Of a DNA stretch of 44,284 bases, positions 26,073 to 34,368 are shown one piece after another (the stretch's first letter is position 1; the number at the start of each line of letters is the position of its first letter). A program made the position numbers and the translations under genes. The stretch is from Lachnospiraceae bacterium (GTDB lineage Bacteria; Bacillota; Clostridia; Lachnospirales; Lachnospiraceae), in assembly GCA_015057085.1 (NCBI GenBank), contig SVFB01000008.1, positions 1 through 44,284 of the forward strand, read 5' to 3'. Under the pieces are notes generated by a model. The model was not told where the DNA came from, made no database searches, and was given only the letters and a program-made list of their open reading frames with translations.

Positions 26073-27488
26073 ATGGCTGAAGAGATGAAGAAGCAGGTCG
26101 TGGAAATTGACCAAAGCATATATGACTTCAAGGATGAGGAATCAGAAGATCTTTTCTATAGAGAGCAGGAAGGTCTGACCAAAGAAGTGGTGGAGCGTGT
26201 TTCGCAAGAGAAAAACGATCCGCAGTGGATGCACGATTTTCGCTTAAAGTGTTTGGAAATATATCACAATACAGAGATGCCGGACTGGGGGCCTTCCATA
26301 GAAGGTTTGGATATGGATCGCATTTCAACTTATGTGCGCTCAAAAGAAGAGATGAAGAGCAGCTGGGATGAGGTGCCGGAGGATATAAAAAATACCTTTG
26401 AAAAGTTAGGAATACCGAAAGCTGAGAGAGAATCTTTGGCCGGGGTAGGTGCGCAGTATGACTCGGAGCTGGTTTATCATAATGTAAAAGATGAGGTGGC
26501 AGCTCAGGGCGTGGTATATTCGGATTTGGAATCCGCAATGCATGGCGAATATGCGGATATGATTAAAGAGCACTTTATGAAGCTGGTACCGCCGACGGAT
26601 CATAAATTTGCAGCGCTCCATGGAGCAGTTTGGTCAGGTGGATCCTTTGTCTATGTACCAAAGGGTGTAAAGGTGGAGATTCCGCTACAGTCGTATTTTC
26701 GTTTAAATGCAAAGGGCGCGGGACAGTTTGAACATACTTTGATTATTGTGGATGAGGGGGCCGATTTGCATTTTATAGAAGGCTGCTCTGCTCCAAAATA
26801 TAATGTGGCAAATCTGCATGCCGGTTGTGTGGAATTATATGTGGGAAAAAATGCCAGATTGCGTTATTCCACCATCGAAAACTGGTCAAAAAACATGTAT
26901 AACCTTAACACCAAACGCGCAGTGGTGGAAGAGAATGGAATCATGGAATGGGTGTCTGGTTCCTTTGGTTCTCATACATCATTTCTGTATCCAACCACTT
27001 TGCTAAAGGGCGATTACTCCAAGATGGAATATACCGGAATCACTTTCTCCGGAAAGGGTCAGAATTTGGATACAGGAGCAAAGGTTATTCATACCGGAGT
27101 CGGAACAACCTCTGTTATCAATGCAAAATCCATCAGTAAGGACGGCGGAAACGGAACATACCGAAGTGCAGTGGTTATCGGACCGAAGGCAAAGAAAGCA
27201 AAAGCATCGGTGTCTTGCGATTCATTGATGCTCGACTCAATTTCACGCTCGGACACGATTCCGGGGATGGACATACGAACAAATGATGCAGACATTGGAC
27301 ATGAGGCAAAAATCGGACGCATCAGCGATGAAGCAATCTTTTATCTGATGAGTCGTGGAATCAAAGAAGAGGATGCGAAATCCATGATAGTATCAGGCTT
27401 TGCAAATCCTGTATCAAAGGAGTTGCCATTGGAATACGCAGTAGAGATGAACAACTTAATCAAACTGGAAATGAACGGAAATATGTAA
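26073..27488 (+). CDS. sufB: Fe-S cluster assembly scaffold protein
   Basis: This 471-residue beta-helix protein is the main scaffold on which clusters form with SufC and SufD. Characteristic segments include WSGGSFVYVPKGV, FEHTLIIVDEGADLHFIEGCSAP and the C-terminal HEAKIGRISDEAIFYLMSRGI. It begins three bases after sufC ends, inside the same operon. Length agrees with other SufB proteins. Confidence 0.96.
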   Translation: MAEEMKKQVVEIDQSIYDFKDEESEDLFYREQEGLTKEVVERVSQEKNDPQWMHDFRLKCLEIYHNTEMPDWGPSIEGLDMDRISTYVRSKEEMKSSWDEVPEDIKNTFEKLGIPKAERESLAGVGAQYDSELVYHNVKDEVAAQGVVYSDLESAMHGEYADMIKEHFMKLVPPTDHKFAALHGAVWSGGSFVYVPKGVKVEIPLQSYFRLNAKGAGQFEHTLIIVDEGADLHFIEGCSAPKYNVANLHAGCVELYVGKNARLRYSTIENWSKNMYNLNTKRAVVEENGIMEWVSGSFGSHTSFLYPTTLLKGDYSKMEYTGITFSGKGQNLDTGAKVIHTGVGTTSVINAKSISKDGGNGTYRSAVVIGPKAKKAKASVSCDSLMLDSISRSDTIPGMDIRTNDADIGHEAKIGRISDEAIFYLMSRGIKEEDAKSMIVSGFANPVSKELPLEYAVEMNNLIKLEMNGNM

Positions 27489-27511
27489 AAACATATGAAG
27501 AGGTTATTTTT

Positions 27512-28681
27512 ATGATAAATATGCAAGTAAACGAAATGCCGGCTTCAACTTACCGGTGGTTACATATGAATGAAAGCCATTTGAAAAATGATGCTGCTGT
27601 TTTCCGTAAAACACTAGAAAAACCGTCGCAGGTGCCGGAAGGCGTCATGATATCCTATGATGTGGAGGCGCATGTGGCAGAGACAGTATTTGCACAGAAA
27701 CATGAAGAGATGTTGCAAAAAGAAGCAGTTCGTATTTCGCTCCCGAATGGAGACCTGGATAGACGTCATCAGGCTCAGGTTGTGCGAACAGGAATGGGAA
27801 TTGATGTGGACAGGCTTTTGGAAGAGGAGCAGGTGAAAGCCACAGTGATTACAGCAAAGGCGAATTGCAAGATAGAGGAACCGGTGGTTTTTTGTGATGC
27901 TGTAAAGTCTAAAGAGGCAGTGCTTTCACGTCAGGTTATTGTAGCAGAAGAGAACAGTCATTTGACTGTGGTTATGTCTTATGACAGCCCTTTTGATGCG
28001 GAAGGATTCTATGGGATCAGCACTAAATTGTATGTGGAAAAGGGCGCAGATGTGACCTTGGTGAAGGTGCAGATATTAGGTCGGAATACAGATCATTTTG
28101 ATGACATTGGTGGCGTGGTAATGGATGGTGGTCATGTTAATCTTGTGGTGTTGGAACTTGGCGCGGGAAGAGCATGGCACGGATGCCATATCAATCTTTG
28201 CGGCAAGCAGGCTACGTTGCAGGATGAGATGGGATATTTTTGCAATGGCAATCAAAAGTTAGATATCAATTATGTAGCGGAGCAAAATGGAAATAAAACG
28301 GATTCAAAGATGATTTGTCGTGGTATATTGGCAGATGCGTCGGAGAAAATCTTCCGCGGTAGTTTGGATTTTCGTTTGGGTTCGGAAGGCTCCGTCGGTG
28401 ATGAGCAGGAAGATGTGTTGCTTTTAAGTGATGAAGTCGTAAATAGAACCATACCATTGATTTTCTGCGAGGAGGCGGATGTTGATGGCAGACATGGGGC
28501 ATCTATTGGACAGCTGGGAGATGAAATGCTCTTTTATATGCTATCTCGTGGAATTGATAGAGAAATGGCACGTAAGATGATGATTTTGGCGCGACTTCAA
28601 AGTATTACAAGGCAAATTCCGGTAGAGGCATTGCGCAATCGTGCAGATGCTTATGTGGAGCAAATATGCGAAAGAGGATAA
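27512..28681 (+). CDS. sufD: Fe-S cluster assembly protein, SufB homologue
   Basis: The 389-residue protein is a SufB paralogue and forms the SufBC2D complex. The C-terminal stretch HGASIGQLGDEMLFYMLSRGID parallels the SufB ending but the N-terminal part is divergent and shorter, as expected for SufD. GAAGAGG precedes the ATG by about ten bases. The gene ends seven bases before the sufS start. Confidence 0.93.
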   Translation: MINMQVNEMPASTYRWLHMNESHLKNDAAVFRKTLEKPSQVPEGVMISYDVEAHVAETVFAQKHEEMLQKEAVRISLPNGDLDRRHQAQVVRTGMGIDVDRLLEEEQVKATVITAKANCKIEEPVVFCDAVKSKEAVLSRQVIVAEENSHLTVVMSYDSPFDAEGFYGISTKLYVEKGADVTLVKVQILGRNTDHFDDIGGVVMDGGHVNLVVLELGAGRAWHGCHINLCGKQATLQDEMGYFCNGNQKLDINYVAEQNGNKTDSKMICRGILADASEKIFRGSLDFRLGSEGSVGDEQEDVLLLSDEVVNRTIPLIFCEEADVDGRHGASIGQLGDEMLFYMLSRGIDREMARKMMILARLQSITRQIPVEALRNRADAYVEQICERG

Positions 28682-28688
28682 AGAAAAT

Positions 28689-29906
28689 ATGGCAACAGTA
28701 GAACAATTGCGCAAAGATTTTCCGATTCTGGCGCAACAGGAAATCTATTTTGATAATGCGGCGACCACGCAAAAGCCAAAGGTGGTGCTTGATGCAGTAG
28801 ATGCGTATTATCGCAATACAAATGCGAATCCACTTCGAGGATTATACGACTGGAGCATAGAAGCCACAGCGGAATATGAAAAAGCGCGCGAACACGTGGC
28901 AAGATTCATTGGAGCACAAAAGCCGGAGGAAATCATCTTTACCAGAAATACCACAGAGTCTTTAAACCTGGTGGCCTTCAGTTATGGCCTTCCTCATGTG
29001 AGGGAAGGGGATGAAATTGTGGTAAGCATCATGGAGCATCATTCCAATTTCCTGCCATGGCAGAGAATTTGCAAACAAACCGGGGCCAAACTCATTTTTT
29101 TGGAACCGAATCAGGAAGGTGTTATCACAGAAGCTGAATATCGCGGCAAGATTACATCTCACACAAAAATCGTAGCAATTGTACAAGTTTCAAATGTTTT
29201 AGGCATCACAAATCCGGTGAAGGAAATTGTATCCTATGCTCATGAGATGGGTGCTGTGGTTGTGGTAGATGGTGCTCAATCTACTCCGCATCAAAAGGTG
29301 GATGTATGCGAGTTAGATGCAGACTTCTTTGCCTTTTCCGGGCATAAATTAATGGCTCCAATGGGAATCGGTGTACTCTACGGAAAGAAAAATCTCCTGA
29401 AAACTATGGATCCTTTCCTGGTGGGTGGCGAGATGATTGAATATGTCACAAGAGAGGATGCCACCTGGGCTGAACTTCCTCATAAGTTTGAGGCCGGAAC
29501 CGTAAATGTTGGTGGTGCCATCGGTCTGGATGCGGCCATCACATATTTAGAACAGGTTGGTTATGACTTTATTGAAGAACAGGAATTGCGATTGACGAAG
29601 CGCCTGATGGAGGGGCTGAAGGAGATTCCTTATGTAAAGGTTTATGGGTCCAATCAGCCGGATAAACACTGTGGAATCGTAACATTTAACTTGGAGGGCG
29701 TGCATCCACATGATTTGTCTACGCTTTTAAACGAGGAGCATATTTGTATTCGTGCGGGGCATCACTGTGCGCAGCCACTCATGCAATTTTTACAGGTTGG
29801 TTCTACGGCGAGAGCAAGTTTATATTTTTATAATACCATTGAGGAGGTAGATCAATTTTTAGCTTCTCTAAAGGGCATTCGAAAGGAAATGGGCTATGGA
29901 GATTAA
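28689..29906 (+). CDS. sufS: Cysteine desulfurase
   Basis: The 405-residue PLP enzyme takes sulfur from cysteine for cluster assembly. Lys220 in FSGHKLMAP binds PLP, and Cys360 in AGHHCAQPLM is the persulfide cysteine. It is a group II (CsdB/SufS type) desulfurase. I placed the start at 28689, after GAGG, where MATVEQLRKDFPIL matches the family; a longer frame from 28641 overlaps sufD. Its end overlaps sufU by 11 bases. Confidence 0.96.
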   Translation: MATVEQLRKDFPILAQQEIYFDNAATTQKPKVVLDAVDAYYRNTNANPLRGLYDWSIEATAEYEKAREHVARFIGAQKPEEIIFTRNTTESLNLVAFSYGLPHVREGDEIVVSIMEHHSNFLPWQRICKQTGAKLIFLEPNQEGVITEAEYRGKITSHTKIVAIVQVSNVLGITNPVKEIVSYAHEMGAVVVVDGAQSTPHQKVDVCELDADFFAFSGHKLMAPMGIGVLYGKKNLLKTMDPFLVGGEMIEYVTREDATWAELPHKFEAGTVNVGGAIGLDAAITYLEQVGYDFIEEQELRLTKRLMEGLKEIPYVKVYGSNQPDKHCGIVTFNLEGVHPHDLSTLLNEEHICIRAGHHCAQPLMQFLQVGSTARASLYFYNTIEEVDQFLASLKGIRKEMGYGD

Positions 29907-30336
29907 ACAATTGTATCGGGAAATCGTAAATGAGCATAATTTAAGACCGGAGCACAAAGGTCATATGGAGCAGGCAGATGCTACTTTGCGGGGGGTAAAT
30001 CCTTCCTGTGGTGATGATATTGTTTTGCAACTGAAATTCTCTCAGGATGGAACCATTGAAGATGTGATGTATGAAGGGAGCGGTTGCGCCATTTCTCAGG
30101 CATCTGTAGATATGATGGCCGATCAGATTATCGGGAAAACAAAGGAAGAAGCACTGCAGCAGTCGCAACTGTTTATGGGTATGATTAAGGGTGAAATCAA
30201 GGATGAGACAGCATTAATGGAATTGGAAGAAGCTGCTGCTTTGCAGGATATTTCTCATATGCCGGCGAGAGTAAAGTGTGCAGTACTTGGCTGGCGCACC
30301 ATGCGTCAAATGCTCACGGGCGAAGAAAATGAATAA
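29896..30336 (+). CDS. sufU: Zinc-dependent sulfurtransferase of the Suf system
   Basis: The 146-residue protein accepts sulfur from SufS. Its three conserved cysteines (38, 64 and 128) and Asp40 in NPSCGDDI form the zinc site of SufU. It lacks the features of a scaffold IscU. It starts within sufS and ends the operon, followed by a terminator. Confidence 0.94.
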   Translation: MEIKQLYREIVNEHNLRPEHKGHMEQADATLRGVNPSCGDDIVLQLKFSQDGTIEDVMYEGSGCAISQASVDMMADQIIGKTKEEALQQSQLFMGMIKGEIKDETALMELEEAAALQDISHMPARVKCAVLGWRTMRQMLTGEENE

Positions 30337-30357
30337 AATGGATGAAAATTTATGCAT

Positions 30358-30384
30358 GAGCTCCGTCTTTTCGGAGCTCTTTTG
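30358..30384 (+). terminator. Terminator of the suf operon
   Basis: GAGCTCCG (30358-30365) pairs with CGGAGCTC (30372-30379) around a short T-rich loop, followed by a short T run. Confidence 0.8.
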
Positions 30385-30467
30385 TAGTATTTGGGCGCAG
30401 AATATGATAAGATAGCGAAAGAAAATACGAAAAACAACAATCATAAACAAAGATAAGAGGCACAGAT

Positions 30468-31052
30468 ATGAAAATCTGGTTGACGAGACATGGTCAGACC
30501 GACTTAAACAAACTGAATTTGATGCAAGGTTTGACAGATCAAAAACTAAACGAAACAGGCATTGCGCAGGCGAAAGCGGCGCGTGAACTGATAGGAGATA
30601 TTACATTCGATGCGGTTTATGCAAGCCCTCTTGACAGAGCAATTACGACGGCATCCATTATCGGAAATGTGCCCAAGGAAGATGTCATTATCGATGAGAG
30701 AATCATTGAGACGGATTTCGGGAAGTACGAGAAATGTAACTATTATCGAATGGGACCTGCAATGACCTTGTATTGGGCATGGCCGGAGGTGATTCCCGCA
30801 CCGAAAACGGTGGAGACGATTGCGTCTATGGTAGAAAGAAGCAGCTCGTTTCTAAAGGAATTGGAGAAACAAGATTACGAAAATGTATTAGTAGTTTGTC
30901 ATGGTGGAATTATCCGTGCGCTTTGCGGTTATTTAGAGGATCGCAAAAATGGTATTAAATGGCGCCCGAAAGCAAAAAATTGCGAGATTCGAGTATATGA
31001 GAGCAACGAGAGAGGACATCAGTTTATAAAGTCTTATAAACACGATAGATAA
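30468..31052 (+). CDS. Histidine phosphatase family protein
   Basis: The 194-residue protein has the branch-1 histidine phosphatase catalytic motif TRHGQTD with His8 near the N terminus and a second catalytic His in VVCHGGIIRAL near residue 140. Members include phosphoglycerate mutases and alpha-ribazole phosphatase (CobC). It lies 18 bases upstream of a B12-enzyme reactivation gene, so a role in cobalamin metabolism is possible, but the family is broad and this is only context. A TATGAT about 60 bases upstream may be the -10 box of the methionine cluster. Confidence 0.85.
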   Translation: MKIWLTRHGQTDLNKLNLMQGLTDQKLNETGIAQAKAARELIGDITFDAVYASPLDRAITTASIIGNVPKEDVIIDERIIETDFGKYEKCNYYRMGPAMTLYWAWPEVIPAPKTVETIASMVERSSSFLKELEKQDYENVLVVCHGGIIRALCGYLEDRKNGIKWRPKAKNCEIRVYESNERGHQFIKSYKHDR

Positions 31053-31070
31053 AAGAAAAGGAACACTGCA

Positions 31071-31796
31071 GTGAGCGAGAATCGTGGAAAGTTGTTATGG
31101 GAAGAAAAGGAAATCTCAACGGTTCGGTTATCGGAAGATGATCGCAATGAGATTTTGCGCTATGTGGGCTATACAGGACAGGAAATCACGCCGGAGTTCG
31201 AAGCGCAATTTGAAATTTGCATAGAGAAAATCAATCGCGTTGCACAACCGAGACTTCAGGCTTGCTTAATCGAATGCAATCCGAGAACCGGAGAATGGCC
31301 GGAGTCCTTATCTTTTTTGACGGGAAAGGATATTCACAATCATCTGGAAGGTTGCAGAGAGGTATTGCTGTTTGGCACCACCATTGGCTCCGGTGTGGAC
31401 CGTGCCATTCATGTGGAGGAAGTGCGCGATCCGGTGCAAGCAGTGATCATGGATTCCTGCGGAAGCACTTTGGTAGAAGCAGTTTGCGATAGTTTTGAAG
31501 CGATTCTGCGCAGACGGTACGAAACCGGAAGCGAAAAGCGCTATATTACAACCCGGTTTTCCCCGGGATACGGAGATTTACCACTTGAGATTCAAAATCA
31601 TTTTGCTCAGGTGATAGAGGCCAGACGCATTGGTTTAACTGTTACACCGGAGCATATTATGATTCCTAGAAAGTCGGTTACGGCCATTATTGGAATCGCA
31701 GATAAGCCCCTCGGAGAGAAGAAACGCTCTTGCGATGCTTGCAATCTGAAAAGCAGCTGCAGATTTCGAAAGCATGGTGTGCTATGCGGAGAATAA
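31071..31796 (+). CDS. Methionine synthase reactivation-domain protein
   Basis: This 241-residue protein resembles the C-terminal activation domain of cobalamin-dependent methionine synthase as a free-standing unit. It has the MDSCGSTLVEAVCD segment and the RFSPGYGDLPLEIQ motif of the S-adenosylmethionine site, then TPEHIMIPRKSVTAIIG. A C-terminal cysteine cluster (CDACNLKSSCRFRKHGVLC) is added. It probably reductively remethylates the cobalamin of the MetH encoded next. GTG start, with AAGGAA eight bases upstream. Confidence 0.9.
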   Translation: MSENRGKLLWEEKEISTVRLSEDDRNEILRYVGYTGQEITPEFEAQFEICIEKINRVAQPRLQACLIECNPRTGEWPESLSFLTGKDIHNHLEGCREVLLFGTTIGSGVDRAIHVEEVRDPVQAVIMDSCGSTLVEAVCDSFEAILRRRYETGSEKRYITTRFSPGYGDLPLEIQNHFAQVIEARRIGLTVTPEHIMIPRKSVTAIIGIADKPLGEKKRSCDACNLKSSCRFRKHGVLCGE

Positions 31797-31852
31797 CAAA
31801 AGAAGATATAAAGAATGATACAAAGAATGGGATAACGCAACAGGAGTAAGAA

Positions 31853-34318
31853 ATGAGCAACAAGAAATTTACAGTTTTAGATGGCGGAATGGGAACCATG
31901 CTTCAGGCTGCAGGATTAGCACCGGGGGAGCATCCGGAGGTTTTTGGATACCAAAATCCTGATGTGGTCAAGCATGTGCACGAACAGTATATTGATGCGG
32001 GAAGCCGTGTGATTTATGCCAATACCTTTGGTGGTAATCCGCGCAAACTAATGGGCTGCGAGATTGATACCAAGACAGCAGTCGCTAGCGCAATTAAAAC
32101 TGCAAAGGCTGCAGCAGCAGAAGGCGAAGCAAAATACCATGAGCAAATTTCCGTAGCACTTGATGTGGGACCAATCGGTGAATTATTAGAGCCTCTTGGT
32201 ACTGTTACATTTGAAGAAGCTTATGATGCATATAAAGAAACGATGATTGCCGGAGAAGAAGCCGGCGCGGATCTGGTGGTGATTGAAACCTTTACAGATT
32301 TACAGGATGCAAGAGCAGCAGTGCTTGCAGCTTTAGAAAATACCAGCCTCCCGATTTGGGTAACGATGACATTTGAAGACAGTGGCCGTACCTTCACGGG
32401 AACTACGTTGGCTTCCTTTGCATTAACAATGGAGGGATTGGGCGTCAGTGCTGTGGGAATCAACTGCTCATTGGGACCTGTGGAGATTTTACCATTGGCA
32501 AAGGAACTATCCGAATGGACCAATCTTCCGATTGTCATCAAGCCAAATGCAGGACTTCCGGATCCGGAAACAGGGGAATATCTGTTGAAGGCACCGGAAT
32601 TTAGCTGTCAGATGATGGAATATCGAAAGCTGCCTTTGATTGCTATGGGAGGTTGTTGCGGAACCAATCCTTCTTATATCAAGGCTCTAAACGAAGAGAT
32701 GCAAAAGCAAGGAATGTGTCGTGTGTCCTTATCTTCGGAAGGGGAATATCGATATGATGGAACAGGTCTCTTTACAGAGGCGCGAACGGGCGTGAGACGA
32801 GGAATTTGTTCGGCCACAAATGTGGTGGAATATGGTGGGGTGCGTGTCATCGGAGAGCGCTTAAATCCTACCGGAAAGAAGAAATTTCAACAGGCTCTTT
32901 TGGATCGAGATATGGACTATATCTGCAAGATTGCCCTGGCTGAAGAGGAGGCGGGCGCAGATGTTTTGGATGTAAACGTGGGCGTACCGGGAGCCGACGA
33001 AAAGCGTTTGATGGTAGAAGTGGTCAAGGCACTTCAAGGCGTGATTTCTGTGCCGCTTCAAATTGATTCTGCGGAAGCGGATGTGGTAGAAGCAGCTCTG
33101 CGTGTGTATTCAGGACGCGCAATCGTAAATTCTGTCAATGCGGACGATGAGAGATTGGATGCATTCTTGCCTGTACTGAAGAAATATGGCGCTGCGACAG
33201 TCGGACTTTGCCTGGATGAAGATGGAATACCACAGACGGCAGAGGGAAGATTTGAAAAAGCTGCTTATATTCTAAAGCGCGTGACAGAATATGGAATTCC
33301 AAAGGAAGATATTTTAATCGACTGTTTAACTTTGACTGTATCCGCGCAGCAGAACCAGGCTATCGAAACCTTAAAAGCATTAAGACGCGTTCATGAGGAA
33401 CTGGGACTTCATGCATGTCTCGGCGTTAGCAATATTTCTTTTGGACTTCCAGCGAGAAGTCATATCACGGAAAACTTTTTGATTCAGGCAATGCATTGTG
33501 GATTGGATTTCCCGATTATCAATCCAAATACCTTAAGCCTGATGGATGCAGTCGCTTCCTACAAAGTACTTTCAATGGAAGATGTGAATTGTGATGCCTA
33601 CATTAAGCGATTCAGTAATCGTACGGAGCAGACGGTTGTCACCACACAGGGTGCGCAAGGCGCAGACAATGGCAAGTCGAATGCATCGAAAGAGATGACA
33701 GTACAGGATGCAGTTTTAAAGGGACTAAAAAATGAAACCAGAAATCTTGCGAAAAAGCTGTTAGAAACCATGAGTGAAGAAACTGTCATCAATGACTATC
33801 TGATTCCGGCACTGGATCACGTGGGAGATTTATACGAAAAGCAGGTCATCTTCCTGCCGCAGCTCATCAGCTCAGCAAATGCAGCCACGGCAGCCTTCGA
33901 TATGATAAAGGAACGTATCCTGACCAATGGAGCCGATGGTGCAGTATCAAACGGTACCATTGTCATCTGTACCGTTAAGGGCGATATTCATGATATTGGA
34001 AAAAATATCGTAAAGGTTATCCTTGAAAATTACGGATACAAAATGATTGATTTGGGCCGCGATGTACCTGTGGAAAAAGTCGTGGAAGCAACCTTGGAGC
34101 ATGATGCAAAAATGGTAGGATTATCAGCGCTTATGACCACAACGCTTCCTGCTATGGAAGAGACCATCGAAGCCCTTCATGCGGCTGCGCCGGATGTGAA
34201 GATTATGGTGGGAGGCGCTGTTCTGACACCGGAATATGCTGAAAAAATGGGTGCAGATTATTATTGTGTCGATGCACGTGCTTCCGTGGCTGCAGCAAAG
34301 GAAGTCTTCGGAAAATAA
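31853..34318 (+). CDS. metH: Cobalamin-dependent methionine synthase, short form
   Basis: The 821-residue enzyme transfers methyl from methyltetrahydrofolate to homocysteine through cobalamin. The homocysteine domain (about 1-290) has zinc ligands Cys205 (GINCSLGP), Cys268 and Cys269 (GGCCGTNP). The pterin-binding domain follows (about 320-585, RVIGERLNPTGKKKF). Then come a helical cap (about 620-695) and the B12 domain with GDIHDIG and lower ligand His713. The reactivation domain of long MetH proteins is absent and is supplied by the gene just upstream. GGAG precedes the ATG. Confidence 0.95.
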   Translation: MSNKKFTVLDGGMGTMLQAAGLAPGEHPEVFGYQNPDVVKHVHEQYIDAGSRVIYANTFGGNPRKLMGCEIDTKTAVASAIKTAKAAAAEGEAKYHEQISVALDVGPIGELLEPLGTVTFEEAYDAYKETMIAGEEAGADLVVIETFTDLQDARAAVLAALENTSLPIWVTMTFEDSGRTFTGTTLASFALTMEGLGVSAVGINCSLGPVEILPLAKELSEWTNLPIVIKPNAGLPDPETGEYLLKAPEFSCQMMEYRKLPLIAMGGCCGTNPSYIKALNEEMQKQGMCRVSLSSEGEYRYDGTGLFTEARTGVRRGICSATNVVEYGGVRVIGERLNPTGKKKFQQALLDRDMDYICKIALAEEEAGADVLDVNVGVPGADEKRLMVEVVKALQGVISVPLQIDSAEADVVEAALRVYSGRAIVNSVNADDERLDAFLPVLKKYGAATVGLCLDEDGIPQTAEGRFEKAAYILKRVTEYGIPKEDILIDCLTLTVSAQQNQAIETLKALRRVHEELGLHACLGVSNISFGLPARSHITENFLIQAMHCGLDFPIINPNTLSLMDAVASYKVLSMEDVNCDAYIKRFSNRTEQTVVTTQGAQGADNGKSNASKEMTVQDAVLKGLKNETRNLAKKLLETMSEETVINDYLIPALDHVGDLYEKQVIFLPQLISSANAATAAFDMIKERILTNGADGAVSNGTIVICTVKGDIHDIGKNIVKVILENYGYKMIDLGRDVPVEKVVEATLEHDAKMVGLSALMTTTLPAMEETIEALHAAAPDVKIMVGGAVLTPEYAEKMGADYYCVDARASVAAAKEVFGK

Positions 34319-34324
34319 AATTTG

Positions 34325-34368
34325 GAAAAGAAATAGAAAAGAAATAGAAAAGAAATGGAAACAAAATG
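34325..34368 (+). repeat. Four 11-base direct repeats running into a start codon
   Basis: Units GAAAAGAAATA, GAAAAGAAATA, GAAAAGAAATG and GAAACAAAATG lie end to end in the metH/metF-fusion spacer. The last unit ends in the ATG of the next gene. Repeat number could change the spacing between the genes. No ordinary Shine-Dalgarno site is visible in front of that ATG. Confidence 0.85.
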
